A stretch of DNA of 64,000 nt from an uncultured SAR116 cluster alpha proteobacterium (GCA_902622875.1 CACNRW010000002.1:1-64000); one strand, 5' to 3'; positions 17,246 to 26,865 are shown, counted from the first letter of the stretch. Numbers and translations: made by a program. The notes: generated from the sequence alone by a model not told the origin.

Positions 17246-18094
17246 TTAATCAAACTTCTTCTTTTTTGACCAATCGTATAATCCTTGATCTCTTTCTCTG
17301 ACCGCTTCTTTCCAGCCTTTTTCTTCCACTCTTTTTTGAAACTGAATTCCTTCTGGAGAGTGTCTGGAAATACCATCAAATATTGTTGATAATCTTTGCA
17401 TTTGAGTAATTCCACTTGTTTCCATATACTGATTTATTACCATTTTCTGCATTGCAAGTTGGTTTATGGGAACAGTTTTAATTCTATTGGCTAATGTTTC
17501 AACTCTTTCATCTAAATTCTTAGGTGACACTGATTCAAGTACTAAACCAATTTTTTCCGCTTCTTTTCCATTTATTTTATCTCCTGTAAACAGCATTTTC
17601 TTTGCTTTTTCTGGGCCTATTCTATGTACCCACATTGCTGTTGTAGGAGTGCCCCAAACTCTGGATGGCATATAACCAATTTCAGCATTATCCGCCATTA
17701 TTATCATATCTGAACAAAGGGCAATGTCTGACCCACCAGCAATTGCAAAACCATGAACTTTGCAAATAACTGGCTTAAGCGATTTCCATATAGACATGAA
17801 GTGTTGAGTGTCATTCCACATAGTTTGATAGTCTTTAATAGGATCCCAAGGCATTTTTTGGGTAAATTTATTCGATTCACTTCCTTGAGCGTATTCAGAT
17901 AAATCGTATCCACTACAAAATGCTTTTCCATTTCCTGATAATATTATTACACTTATATCTGGGTCGTCATTCGCAAGAGTTATTGCTTCTTCTAAATCTC
18001 TAGGCATGTCATCATTTATAGCATTTAATTTTTCAGGTCTATTCAGCGTAACCCTTCCAATAAGGCCATCTTTTTCATATAAAACTGTTTTCAT
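17246..18094 (-). CDS. enoyl-CoA hydratase/isomerase (crotonase) family protein
   Basis: A 282-residue crotonase-fold protein acting on acyl-CoA thioesters. CoA-binding and oxyanion segments are present: AFCSGYDLSEYA (about 59-69) and HGFAIAGGSDIALCSD (114-129). The two glutamates of a true hydratase are not seen: the first position is D123 and the second lies in YMPSRVW (141-147), which has no acid. It may be another crotonase-type enzyme (isomerase, hydrolase or lyase). Immediately upstream on the same strand is an acyl-CoA ligase (22-base gap), giving a likely two-gene unit that activates an acid and then modifies it. Confidence 0.88.
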   Translation of the reverse strand: MKTVLYEKDGLIGRVTLNRPEKLNAINDDMPRDLEEAITLANDDPDISVIILSGNGKAFCSGYDLSEYAQGSESNKFTQKMPWDPIKDYQTMWNDTQHFMSIWKSLKPVICKVHGFAIAGGSDIALCSDMIIMADNAEIGYMPSRVWGTPTTAMWVHRIGPEKAKKMLFTGDKINGKEAEKIGLVLESVSPKNLDERVETLANRIKTVPINQLAMQKMVINQYMETSGITQMQRLSTIFDGISRHSPEGIQFQKRVEEKGWKEAVRERDQGLYDWSKKKKFD

Positions 18095-18116
18095 TTTTTA
18101 TTCCTAAAATTTTATA

Positions 18117-19739
18117 TTATTGTATTTCATTAAAATTATTTTTATTTTTTAAATAATTATTTTTTAAAATAAATTTTTGTATTTTTCCTGATCCGGTTAG
18201 TGGAAACTTATCTACTGAAAACCACAAATTAGGTGTTTTTTGAGGTGACATTCTAGATCTAAAAAATTTAATCATCTCATCTTTATTAGCTTGAAAACTG
18301 TCTTCAAACTTTATGAAAGCTACTATTAATTCCCCCCATTTTTTGTCTGGTATACCAACAACTGCTACATCTGAAATATTTTGATGTTCTCTTAAAGCGT
18401 TCTCAATTTCTGCTGGAAAATGATTTTCTCCACCTCTAATAATCATTTCTTTAATTCTACCTGTTATCGTTACATAACCTCTATTATCCATTCGACCAAG
18501 GTCACCTGTGTGGAGCCAATTATTTTTATCAATTGTTTCAGAAGTTGCTTCTTTATTTGCAAAATACTTAAGCATTGTACTTGGTCCTCGAACACATATC
18601 TCTCCAACAGTATTACTTGGGCAAATTTTGTTATTATTAATACTTCTTATAGACACTTCTGTATGTGAAATTGGTTGACCAATTGTATTGCATATATCCT
18701 CAATACTATCATTGTTATGATGTTGTGTTATCACTGGACAATATTCGGTTTGCCCATAAAGTGTTGAGAACTTACAATTGAATTCTTTCTGAACTCTTTT
18801 TACCATTTCAGGAGCTACATTGGATCCACCACAACTAACTAAATTCAAAGAATTAATTTTGTGCTTTTGCTTTTCTTGTTGTTCTAAAATAGATAAAATC
18901 ATAGTTGGGACACCTAAGATAATGTCTACATCAAAATCTTTTATATGATTTAAAATTTTTTCTGGATCAAAAAAAGATGTTAATATCATCCTACATTTCG
19001 AAGTTAAACATCCTAGTGTAACCATGCCACACCCGCTAGTATGAAATAATGGCATGATATTTATCCAAGAAGACTTCTGTCTTACCTCACAACGATTTGA
19101 GTAAAAGAAGGCATTATTTATTAATCCGGAGTGAGTAAGAACTGCACCTTTAGGAAATCCAGTTGTACCAGAGGTATATTGAATTTGAGCTGGATCGCTT
19201 GGATAAACATTTGGTAAATTATTATTAGTATCATTTTTAAAGTATAATTCACCTTCGTTTTCAAGATTTACTATTTTCTTGATTTTTTCATTACCTTCAA
19301 TTGCATCTAAAACAATTTTTTTCATATTATTGCCTCTAAAACTGTTTACGTAAAAAACAGCTTCAGATTGTGACTGTTCAATTATATATTTAAGCTCTTT
19401 TTTTTGCAGGGAAGGGTTGGCTGTTACAATTATTATTCCAGATAGTGCTGCTGCATACTCTAATAATACCCATTCAGGACAATTTGGTGACCAGATTACT
19501 ACTCGTGAACCTTTTTTAAACTGACCTGATAAAGCAATGGCTAATTTTAAACTATTATTATAAAGTTCTTTATAGGTCCAATTTCTATTTGCTTTATTAT
19601 TTTGGTCTATTTCAACTAAGGCTTGATTGTTAGGGTTGGTAGTTGCAACATCTTTTAAAAACTCACCTATTGTTTTTTTAATGAGCTTCATATCTTTTTG
19701 AGCCGCAAAATAGGAGTCTTTTATTTTGACTTCATACAT
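18117..19739 (-). CDS. AMP-dependent acyl-CoA synthetase/ligase
   Basis: A 540-residue ANL-superfamily ligase forming an acyl-adenylate and then an acyl-CoA. The P-loop-like motif YTSGTTGFPKGAVLTHSG is near residue 190, TLYGQTEYCPV is the A5-type motif, and the hinge and catalytic C-terminal domain show GRIKEMIIRGGENHFPAEIE and the lysine region TGSGKIQKF. Its ATG is chosen because MYEVKIKDS immediately precedes the domain. It probably supplies the CoA ester for the downstream crotonase. Chain length or ring specificity is unknown. Confidence 0.92.
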   Translation of the reverse strand: MYEVKIKDSYFAAQKDMKLIKKTIGEFLKDVATTNPNNQALVEIDQNNKANRNWTYKELYNNSLKLAIALSGQFKKGSRVVIWSPNCPEWVLLEYAAALSGIIIVTANPSLQKKELKYIIEQSQSEAVFYVNSFRGNNMKKIVLDAIEGNEKIKKIVNLENEGELYFKNDTNNNLPNVYPSDPAQIQYTSGTTGFPKGAVLTHSGLINNAFFYSNRCEVRQKSSWINIMPLFHTSGCGMVTLGCLTSKCRMILTSFFDPEKILNHIKDFDVDIILGVPTMILSILEQQEKQKHKINSLNLVSCGGSNVAPEMVKRVQKEFNCKFSTLYGQTEYCPVITQHHNNDSIEDICNTIGQPISHTEVSIRSINNNKICPSNTVGEICVRGPSTMLKYFANKEATSETIDKNNWLHTGDLGRMDNRGYVTITGRIKEMIIRGGENHFPAEIENALREHQNISDVAVVGIPDKKWGELIVAFIKFEDSFQANKDEMIKFFRSRMSPQKTPNLWFSVDKFPLTGSGKIQKFILKNNYLKNKNNFNEIQ

Positions 19740-19762
19740 AACTTAATCCAAAAATATAGTCA

Positions 19763-20656
19763 TTATTTTGGCAAAGAAATTTTTACTTGGTCAACTAAAA
19801 TATACCAAGCAAGACTTAAAATTACGATAACTCCTCCAAAAATCATAAAGATATTTGGCGTTTCATTTGTTCCTAACCATACCCAAAATGGTCCAAGAGC
19901 AGTTTCTAACAACATTAAAAGGCCAATATTTGAAGCTTGTGTATAACGTGTTGCAAAAGTCAAGCAAGCAAATGATATTGGCAGTATGATTAATCCAGAT
20001 AATGAAATTGATAATATATCTCCTTGGAAAAGCAATCCGGGCGATACTATCAGTAAGCCAATAAAACCATTACCCAAAGCACTTATGCCTGTAACTGTCA
20101 TAGCAGGAATTTTAGGCTTATACCTAAGTAGAACTAAACTTAAACCTAATGTTGCTGATGCTCCTACTCCGCATATTGTACCTACTAAAACGCTACCTTG
20201 AGGGGCATTCAAAACCTCATCACCGTTGGCAACAGAAATTCCTACCCCTATTAGAGCAAAAAAAGCTGTAATCCATGTTGAATTAGTTGTTTTTTCACCA
20301 AGGATAAATATTGAAAAAATAGAAGCAAAAATAGGAGAGGTTGCTAAACAAAATAGTATCAGAGAAACTGACGTTTCGGCTACACCATATGTAAAGAAAA
20401 AAGAGCTTACAATTTGACTGCAAATGGTACCTAGACCGACATTCGAATAGACATACTTAAAGTTTTGTCTATAAATTTTAAAACAACTTGAAAAAAAAAC
20501 TAAGATGACACCCATCTCAATTCCCCTCCAAGCTAACATAGACCAAACATCCATTTCAGACCATCTCATGAAAAGAGTATCAGGTGATAAAATTAAAGCA
20601 CCTATACTCGCTATTCCGATACCCTTGAAAAGATTTCCAGATATTGAGAAAGTCAA
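19763..20656 (-). CDS. DMT superfamily (EamA) transporter
   Basis: A 297-residue membrane protein with about ten hydrophobic helices in two EamA repeats; the end carries LLMLLETALGPFWVWLGTNETPN, the typical second-repeat motif. It is predicted to start at TTG (20656), preceded by AGGTAG; no better ATG exists upstream before the neighbouring gene's stop at 20672. Inner-membrane exporter or importer of unknown small metabolites. It may be co-transcribed with the alpha/beta hydrolase (15-base gap) and the ligase-crotonase pair. Confidence 0.88.
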   Translation of the reverse strand: MTFSISGNLFKGIGIASIGALILSPDTLFMRWSEMDVWSMLAWRGIEMGVILVFFSSCFKIYRQNFKYVYSNVGLGTICSQIVSSFFFTYGVAETSVSLILFCLATSPIFASIFSIFILGEKTTNSTWITAFFALIGVGISVANGDEVLNAPQGSVLVGTICGVGASATLGLSLVLLRYKPKIPAMTVTGISALGNGFIGLLIVSPGLLFQGDILSISLSGLIILPISFACLTFATRYTQASNIGLLMLLETALGPFWVWLGTNETPNIFMIFGGVIVILSLAWYILVDQVKISLPK

Positions 20657-20671
20657 ATTTCTACCTAAAAA

Positions 20672-21775
20672 TTACTTATTTTTGTAAAAGTTTAATAATG
20701 TTTCAGCTACATCATTAGAGTTTTCTTGTTGCACCCAATGTCCTGCATTTTTAAGAATATGTCTACCATAATAATTAGTACATAATGTGTTTTCCATTAT
20801 ATCTAAAGCACCTGGTTTTTGAAAAATTCCCCAGTCTTTTTCTCCAGCAATAAAACATGAAGGTACATCAATTTTTTTATTTGAAAAAACTTTCAAATCA
20901 CTATTTAGATAAGGTGATGTCATGCACCTATACCAGTTAAGAGCTGGTTGAAACGAATTGGAATGAAAACTATTGGAATATATCTCCAATTCTTTATCAT
21001 TTAGCCAGTTTTCGTAACAATTATCTTTTGGATATTGGGACATAACTGCTTCTACCATTGTCTGATCTAACTTCATAATGTAGTATTCGGGCATTTTAGC
21101 CAAATTTATGGCTGTCCATGAACCTAATTCATATGGATTGTTTTCTTTCCAGTCAGCACTTTTCATATGATAGTAAGCTCTTAGGAACTTATGAAGTCCT
21201 TCTTTATCCAGATGCATGTCTTTATTAGCCTCAGGGGTAGAGTAATACCATTGATAGTGTTTTCTTGGAGGATTTAATTCTTCTAAGTCTTTATGTATTG
21301 GATCTTGATATGATAAATTACTATCTATATTTGGTGCGCCAGTAAATGGAGCACTCATCATTACAACTGACTTGAATATGTCAGGTCTAATCAAAGCTGA
21401 CGTTCCTGCGACTGATGATCCAGCATCATGTCCTACTAATAAATCAACTTTATTGATTTTAAGTGCACTGATCAAACTAAGTATGTCTGTAGTCAGGTTT
21501 AATAATCTGTATTCAGATATGTTTGTATCATATTTTTTAGTGCCTCCAGATGTGAGGCCATACCCTCTCATGTCAGGCGCTATAACTCTAAAGCCTTCAT
21601 AAGCTAAAATTGGTATTATTTTTCGCCAACTAAAACTTAACTCAGGAAAGCCATGAAGTAAAAGAGCAATAGGCTGATTATTATTGTTCTTGGAAGCTTC
21701 TAGATAGTGAACATTAAGACCCGTTGAAATATCAACCTTGTTACTACTAATTATTGGATCTATTAATTCAATCAT
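20672..21775 (-). CDS. alpha/beta hydrolase, epoxide hydrolase/dehalogenase-like
   Basis: A 367-residue alpha/beta-hydrolase. The oxyanion motif LLLHGFPELSFSW (38-50) and the nucleophile elbow VGHDAGSS place an aspartate (D117) as nucleophile, as in epoxide hydrolases and haloalkane/haloacetate dehalogenases rather than esterases. APDMRGYGLTSG is the family's second strand-turn. The catalytic histidine is in NAGHWVQQE near the C-terminus. Longer than typical (about 300) because of an enlarged cap region. It sits 11 bases below an enolase-superfamily gene on the same strand. Substrate unknown. Confidence 0.9.
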   Translation of the reverse strand: MIELIDPIISSNKVDISTGLNVHYLEASKNNNNQPIALLLHGFPELSFSWRKIIPILAYEGFRVIAPDMRGYGLTSGGTKKYDTNISEYRLLNLTTDILSLISALKINKVDLLVGHDAGSSVAGTSALIRPDIFKSVVMMSAPFTGAPNIDSNLSYQDPIHKDLEELNPPRKHYQWYYSTPEANKDMHLDKEGLHKFLRAYYHMKSADWKENNPYELGSWTAINLAKMPEYYIMKLDQTMVEAVMSQYPKDNCYENWLNDKELEIYSNSFHSNSFQPALNWYRCMTSPYLNSDLKVFSNKKIDVPSCFIAGEKDWGIFQKPGALDIMENTLCTNYYGRHILKNAGHWVQQENSNDVAETLLNFYKNK

Positions 21776-21786
21776 TTTATAATATC

Positions 21787-22944
21787 TTAAAAATTACATT
21801 TATATTTGTTAACTGTGTCTAAATTTATTTCAATACCTAAACCAGGTTTTGATGAAACATTGACCATGCCTTTGTCTAACACAAGAGGATTTTCTAGTAA
21901 CTCTCTTCTGAAAGGATGACTTGATTGGTCATATTCTAATATTGGAGATCGAGCATAAATTGAATGATGCGTAGTTGGAATAGATGCAATAACTTGGATT
22001 GACGCAGCCTGAGCAACCGCAGAGCCCCATACATGTGGGTTAACTTCTACACCAAAACTTTGAGCTAAATTAATAATGTGTCTTACCCCAGAAATACCAC
22101 CACAGGATCCAATGTCTGGTTGAGCAATATCAACAGCTTTAGCCTCAAATAGTGTCCTAAATCCGTACAGAGTATGTTCATTTTCACCACCTGCAATAGG
22201 TATGTTAAGTTTTGATCTTAACTCTGTATAACCTTGAATATCCTCAGGAGTTACTGGTTCCTCATACCACCGTAAATTATAATCTTTAAGGGCTTCTCCT
22301 AAAGTGAATGCTTCTGATCTTCCATAAGCATGATTAGTATCAATCATTAATGTTACATTTTTATTTTCCAATACGTCGTATATAGCTTCCATACACTTAA
22401 TATCATCTTGAAGACCAAATCCCAGCTTAATTTTCATATGATCAAATTTATTTTCAAAATGTGATAGAGCTTCTTCTGCTAACCTTGTTGCTTCTCCTTG
22501 ACCTTTAATTCGATAAAAACCAGTTGCATAAGGTTTAATTTTTTTTCTAAATGCACCTCCCAGTAATTGGTGAATAGGCTGATTAAGAAATTTTCCTAAA
22601 ATATCCCACAATGCAATATCAACAGCGCTTATCCCAGAGATTACTGACCCTTTTCTTCCAAAGTCTCTAGTAGCATTATACATTTTGTGCCAAAGAACCT
22701 CTATATCCAATGGTGATTCTTCTAAAAGTAGGGGTTTAAGCGCAGTTTCGATAACAGCAGCAGAAATTTCAGGAGGTTCTAATCCTTGACAAAAAGCTTC
22801 TCCCCAACCTGCAAGCCCATCATCAGTTTTAATCTCTACAAGTGTAGCAGATCTTTTTTTTACCCAACCTTGTGAAAAAGCGAAAGGGATATCCAATTCT
22901 GATTTAATTACATGAACAATTATATCTTTGATTTTAATACTCAT
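21787..22944 (-). CDS. mandelate racemase/muconate lactonizing (enolase superfamily) enzyme
   Basis: A 385-residue TIM-barrel enzyme abstracting a proton alpha to a carboxylate. Visible catalytic set: KIK (K161, K163), metal ligands D192, E218 or E219 and E244, and the His-Asp dyad D267/H294 (NPHVWGS). This is the mandelate racemase subgroup pattern, whose members dehydrate or epimerise sugar acids. The ATG at 22944 is preferred over one 12 bases upstream because GGGGGA precedes it. Adjacent hydrolase and transporter genes suggest use of an imported acid. Sugar acid dehydratase is a reasonable guess, not a proven one. Confidence 0.9.
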   Translation of the reverse strand: MSIKIKDIIVHVIKSELDIPFAFSQGWVKKRSATLVEIKTDDGLAGWGEAFCQGLEPPEISAAVIETALKPLLLEESPLDIEVLWHKMYNATRDFGRKGSVISGISAVDIALWDILGKFLNQPIHQLLGGAFRKKIKPYATGFYRIKGQGEATRLAEEALSHFENKFDHMKIKLGFGLQDDIKCMEAIYDVLENKNVTLMIDTNHAYGRSEAFTLGEALKDYNLRWYEEPVTPEDIQGYTELRSKLNIPIAGGENEHTLYGFRTLFEAKAVDIAQPDIGSCGGISGVRHIINLAQSFGVEVNPHVWGSAVAQAASIQVIASIPTTHHSIYARSPILEYDQSSHPFRRELLENPLVLDKGMVNVSSKPGLGIEINLDTVNKYKCNF

Positions 22945-22996
22945 TAGATCCCCCATTTATTTAATTGGATATTGTAATCTATTTTAATTTTATGGA

Positions 22997-23536
22997 TTAT
23001 TTAACTTTAATTCTTCCCCTTAAAGTAAGTGGTAGTTGAGCAAGCATAAATACTCCAATCAAAGGAGTTAATATAAAGACTTTTATAAAAACCCAGTCGT
23101 CGGTTTCTAGGTTTCTCCAGGCAACTTCATTTATTATTGTAAGAAATAAAAAAAATAATCCCCATCTCAAACTTAATTTATACCAAGTATCGTCATTTAG
23201 GAAAAACTGAGAACCAAAAAATTGTTTCATCATTGCCTTTTTATTTAAAATTCCTATTAATAATACTGAACTAAAAAAACCGTTAAATATCGTAGGTTGT
23301 ATTTTTACAAAATGATCATTCTCAAATAAATAAGCAAATAGTGTAAAAAGAGCAGACATACAGATTGCAAAAATTTGAAATTTAGAAATTCTTTTCTCTA
23401 CTAAATAAAAAGTAGCCATTACAAACAAACTTAATAGTAATGAAATAAAAGCCGCTATAATTAGATCATAATACTGCGATCCAATAAAAAAACCAGATAT
23501 AGGCACAATTTCAAAAAAAAATGCACTTAAACGCAT
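22997..23536 (-). CDS. YciB/IspZ-like inner-membrane septation protein
   Basis: A 179-residue protein with about five membrane helices matching YciB (intracellular septation protein A). Diagnostic stretches are HFVKIQPTIFNGFFSS (family FIKxKPTI-N), the RWGLFFLFLTIINEVAWR helix, and DDWVFIKVF. YciB proteins influence envelope synthesis, osmotic stability and septation. It lies in a tight minus-strand run with a CHI-like secreted protein and a DUF3833 lipoprotein (12-base gap to the former), suggesting a shared envelope role. Confidence 0.88.
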   Translation of the reverse strand: MRLSAFFFEIVPISGFFIGSQYYDLIIAAFISLLLSLFVMATFYLVEKRISKFQIFAICMSALFTLFAYLFENDHFVKIQPTIFNGFFSSVLLIGILNKKAMMKQFFGSQFFLNDDTWYKLSLRWGLFFLFLTIINEVAWRNLETDDWVFIKVFILTPLIGVFMLAQLPLTLRGRIKVK

Positions 23537-23548
23537 AAAAAATTTCCT

Positions 23549-24133
23549 TTAATTATCTCTACCTAAAAGTGACTTTGTAAAATTAGGATCTTCACTATCT
23601 TCTCTAAGCCAGATGTTAAAAAACAAATTTAAAAAATCTATATTTTTTGTTTCTAAAACTTTTTCATCTTTAAAATAGAATATACCCTTTTCTTTCAACT
23701 TCATGGCAATAAAGATGTCATTTTTTTTAATAGGTCTAAAAGTTTCATTTAATAATTCTTTAAGTTCAAATAATTCTTTATCACTATATTGTTTTTGAAT
23801 TCCTAGTTGTTTAATAGTCTCTTCAACAACGCTTTTTTTTGTAAAATCTCTATTATACTTTAAAATAAGAGCAAATTTATCTGAAGGGTAATGACCTGTT
23901 TCAGAAATTAACTTTGCATAATATATATCTAATAAAAGAAATTTATAAGTAGCTTCCCCAACCAATTTATAGTTTGGGATAAACTTTTCTACTATAGTTT
24001 TGGAAATTTTATTGTTAAATACCTGATTGTGAGTTTCAGACACTGCTATGTTTGTATTTAACAAAAGGAATAATAAAATTATAAATCTCAAAGTTATTCT
24101 AACCCTACCATTTTTGTAAATCCAAAGGACCAA
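23549..24133 (-). CDS. chalcone isomerase-like secreted protein
   Basis: Up to 194 residues. A hydrophobic signal-like segment (FIILLFLLLNTNIAVSE) precedes a domain resembling bacterial chalcone-isomerase-like proteins (YKFLLLDIYYAKL, YNRDFTKKSVVEETIKQL, GIFYFKD, FFNIWLRED). Such proteins are periplasmic and probably bind fatty acids or other small lipids; they do not act on flavonoids. The first ATG overlaps the upstream lipoprotein gene by 29 bases; a TTG at LRFI behind GGTAGGG is an alternative start that nearly removes the overlap. Its position between DUF3833 and YciB genes is a familiar proteobacterial association. Confidence 0.8.
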   Translation of the reverse strand: MVLWIYKNGRVRITLRFIILLFLLLNTNIAVSETHNQVFNNKISKTIVEKFIPNYKLVGEATYKFLLLDIYYAKLISETGHYPSDKFALILKYNRDFTKKSVVEETIKQLGIQKQYSDKELFELKELLNETFRPIKKNDIFIAMKLKEKGIFYFKDEKVLETKNIDFLNLFFNIWLREDSEDPNFTKSLLGRDN

Positions 24134-24710
24134 TTTTATTGGCAGTATCTCCTCTCAGAAATACTAAAGTTACAGAACCAATATTAATTCCAAACTTACT
24201 GACATAGGCTCTATTAATAGCTAAATCCTTACTTTGTTTATAAATCCAATCATTAAAATGAACTTTTATATCACTTCCTTTAATGTTCAAGTAAATATCA
24301 TATGACCAGTTGAGAGCATTACCAGAAATTGAACCTAAAGCTTTACCTTCAACATCATCAGCTTGACCTTCATAAACAATTTCTTGATTATTATCTATTT
24401 TCTTTTCAATTTTCCATATTCTTTTTGCCTGCTCACCATCATCGTATAAAAAATCTTCATCTAGTGTAAGAATTTGATTATCAACTTTTCCATTAATATT
24501 TACACGAAATTGTCTCTTTAGATTACCGAATCTGTCTTCAAATATTCCATATGCAATTGTATCTCCTTCAAAAAAGGAAAACAAATCTAATTTAGGAGTG
24601 TTATTTTGAAATTCTTTCATGTCAGTTTGAGAACATCCGGTAAATAATAATATAATAAAAAGAATAAAAAATGACTTAAACCTATTTATAATATTGTTAA
24701 TAGATGACAA
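24105..24710 (-). CDS. DUF3833 family lipoprotein
   Basis: A 201-residue envelope protein with a lipoprotein signal: hydrophobic FFILFIILLFTGC ends in a lipobox, with the modified cysteine near residue 27. The mature part fits DUF3833 (FFEGDTIAYGIFEDRFGNLKRQF, WSYDIYLNIKGSDIKVHFNDW, INIGSVTLVF). Biochemical function is unknown. It overlaps the CHI-like gene, so these two and YciB are likely one transcript. Probably anchored in the inner or outer membrane facing the periplasm. Confidence 0.83.
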   Translation of the reverse strand: MSSINNIINRFKSFFILFIILLFTGCSQTDMKEFQNNTPKLDLFSFFEGDTIAYGIFEDRFGNLKRQFRVNINGKVDNQILTLDEDFLYDDGEQAKRIWKIEKKIDNNQEIVYEGQADDVEGKALGSISGNALNWSYDIYLNIKGSDIKVHFNDWIYKQSKDLAINRAYVSKFGINIGSVTLVFLRGDTANKIGPLDLQKW

Positions 24711-24765
24711 AAGAAACTCCTAAATCATATGTAAAATATAGCTACTTATATTTGATTTTTAATTA

Positions 24766-25797
24766 TTAACAAGTTTTTTGAAGAGATTTTTTTGCCTTTA
24801 ATTTAAATTGATCTGCAAATAATTCATATGATCGAGTTCTCGCTTTTTCATCATGACACCAAGTCAAAATCGTAATTTCATCTACATTATTGGTTTTTAC
24901 TAAATTTGTGATTTTCTCTTTGGTGTTGCTAGTTTCGCCAACGATTGAATTTTTAAACATAAAATCATATTGTTCTTGCCAATTATTTTCGTTAATTATA
25001 TATAATGCATTGTCAGGATCAGTTATTGATCCAAGGTGACCATAGTTTCTTCCAATTTTCCACGCTGCTCTGGAAGCAAAAAGATATTTAGCTTCTTCTT
25101 CTGTTTTAGCAGTTAAAGCCCACAGGCAAACATTAACAATTGGTCTATTAAAATTTTTGCTTGGACGAAATTCTGATTTATACAGATCGATAGCATTCTT
25201 CATTCCTTGGCCACCAGTTATGAAATGGGCAAAACAATATGGAATTCCAAGGTATGCAGCAAGTTGGGCTCCATAGTTTGAAGTTCCTAACATCCAAATT
25301 TCTGGATGTGTTTTAGATTCAGGTTGAGCAACTAAATGTCTAAACGGATGTCCTTCTAATAATTTTTCATTAGATACCCAAGCCATTAAATCTCTAACGT
25401 TACAAGGAAATTGTTCGCTATCTTCTCTGCTATTTGGATTTAAAGCTAGAGCAGTTCTACCATCGGAACCTGGAGCTCTACCAAGTCCTAAGTCTATTCT
25501 GCCGGGCGCTATAGCTTCTAAAACTCTAAATTGTTCTGCAACTTTAAATGGAGCATAATGAGGCAACATAATACCAGCACTTCCAATTCGAATTTTTTTC
25601 GTTTGAGTTGCAATAGCAGCCATTAATACTTCGGGGGCACTTCCTATTATCGTTGGATGATTGTGATGCTCTGACACCCAAAATCTTTTATAACCGAGTT
25701 GTTCTGCTTTTATAGCGAGATTGATACTATCTTGAATAGTGTGTGTCTGCGGCTTTCCTTCTACTGAAACAGATTGTTCTAGAATAGATACTTGCAT
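24766..25797 (-). CDS. LLM class flavin-dependent oxidoreductase (MsnO8-like)
   Basis: A 343-residue bacterial-luciferase-like (TIM-barrel) flavin oxidoreductase. Characteristic parts are YKRFWVSEHHNHPTIIGSAPEVL, GSAGIMLPHYAPFKVAEQFRVLEAIAPGRIDLGLGRAPGSDGRT, and MLGTSNYGAQLAAYLG. Members use reduced FMN or F420 to oxygenate small organics, but the substrate is unknown. The ATG at 25797 follows GGGG at suitable spacing; an in-frame TTG lies 21 bases upstream. The gene is 24 bases below an amidohydrolase gene on the same strand. Confidence 0.91.
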   Translation of the reverse strand: MQVSILEQSVSVEGKPQTHTIQDSINLAIKAEQLGYKRFWVSEHHNHPTIIGSAPEVLMAAIATQTKKIRIGSAGIMLPHYAPFKVAEQFRVLEAIAPGRIDLGLGRAPGSDGRTALALNPNSREDSEQFPCNVRDLMAWVSNEKLLEGHPFRHLVAQPESKTHPEIWMLGTSNYGAQLAAYLGIPYCFAHFITGGQGMKNAIDLYKSEFRPSKNFNRPIVNVCLWALTAKTEEEAKYLFASRAAWKIGRNYGHLGSITDPDNALYIINENNWQEQYDFMFKNSIVGETSNTKEKITNLVKTNNVDEITILTWCHDEKARTRSYELFADQFKLKAKKSLQKTC

Positions 25798-25821
25798 TTG
25801 ATTAACCCCAATATACAATAA

Positions 25822-26865
25822 TCATAATTTTATTTTATATATTCTGGAAGCATTTTTATAAAATAATTTACTTTTTTCTTCTTCTGACATGTCTTCAGAA
25901 ATTATTTTAAACGCGTTCCATAAAGATCCATAACTACAAGACCCTTTATCAACAGGAAAGTTGCTTTCATACATACATCTTTCAAATCCAAACATATTAA
26001 TTGTTTCATAAATCCATGGTTTCCAAATTTCTGATAAATGTTTTGAGTGTGGAGGCTTAGAATTCAAATGAAATTTGGCACCATTTACAGCCATTCCCAA
26101 ACCACCTAATTTTACATTTACATTTGGTAATCTAGATAATCTCATCATAGCTGATCTCCATTCTCTATGGGTTAGGGCTTGCTTTCCTTCATACTCCCCA
26201 AGGTGTATAGGACCACCAATATGATTTAAAATTATGTTTAAATCTGGAAGCGCTCTGGCTATTTTTTCCATTTCATTAAGTTGTGTGTGATAAATCCAAA
26301 AGTCTAATGACAAACCCGCGGATTGAAGACATCTTGCACCTTCAATAAAATTTGGATGTAGCATAAGATTGAGATCTGATTTCACTGCACCTGACGTTAT
26401 TTTTGTATCTGCATGGGAAGCTAAAAGCATTCTTATCCCTTTAAGTCTTCCTTCGCTAATATCTAATGCTTTTTCAATTACAGGTTCTAACTTTTTTCCA
26501 AAAGTTAGATCTAGTGAACCAACAATTGATGAGTTGACTTTAACGTTATTATTGATAATAAGATCACTTCTTTTAGCCTCCTTAGTTGCAAATTCTATCT
26601 CAGTTAGGGGCTTGAATTCATCTGGACCATCTTTGCAGTACATTATTGTATTTGACGAACTCATAATGTATACAGTTGCCCTAATATTATGACCCGATGA
26701 CTGTATATCTTCTAATAGTTCTTCAACATAATATCTACCAAACCCTGCATTCCAAAGATGGTGATGTGGATCAATAATAGGCATATTAGGTGAGATTGGT
26801 TCTTCTATTAGTTGACTTAACCAGTCCTCTCTAACCTCAAGATGTGGAGATATTATTTTTTTCAT
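25822..26865 (-). CDS. amidohydrolase family (PF04909-type) metal hydrolase
   Basis: A 347-residue TIM-barrel amidohydrolase-2 protein. The metal motif is IDPHHHLW (about 31-38); the barrel continues with IRMLLASH, LDFWIYHTQL, NHIGGP (about 214-219) and ends with CMYESNFPVDK, where the usual metal-site Asp/Ser region lies. Related enzymes include 2-pyrone-4,6-dicarboxylate lactonase and other lactone or decarboxylating hydrolases. It is probably co-transcribed with the LLM oxidoreductase and divergent from the TauD-type gene. Substrate unknown. Confidence 0.9.
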   Translation of the reverse strand: MKKIISPHLEVREDWLSQLIEEPISPNMPIIDPHHHLWNAGFGRYYVEELLEDIQSSGHNIRATVYIMSSSNTIMYCKDGPDEFKPLTEIEFATKEAKRSDLIINNNVKVNSSIVGSLDLTFGKKLEPVIEKALDISEGRLKGIRMLLASHADTKITSGAVKSDLNLMLHPNFIEGARCLQSAGLSLDFWIYHTQLNEMEKIARALPDLNIILNHIGGPIHLGEYEGKQALTHREWRSAMMRLSRLPNVNVKLGGLGMAVNGAKFHLNSKPPHSKHLSEIWKPWIYETINMFGFERCMYESNFPVDKGSCSYGSLWNAFKIISEDMSEEEKSKLFYKNASRIYKIKL

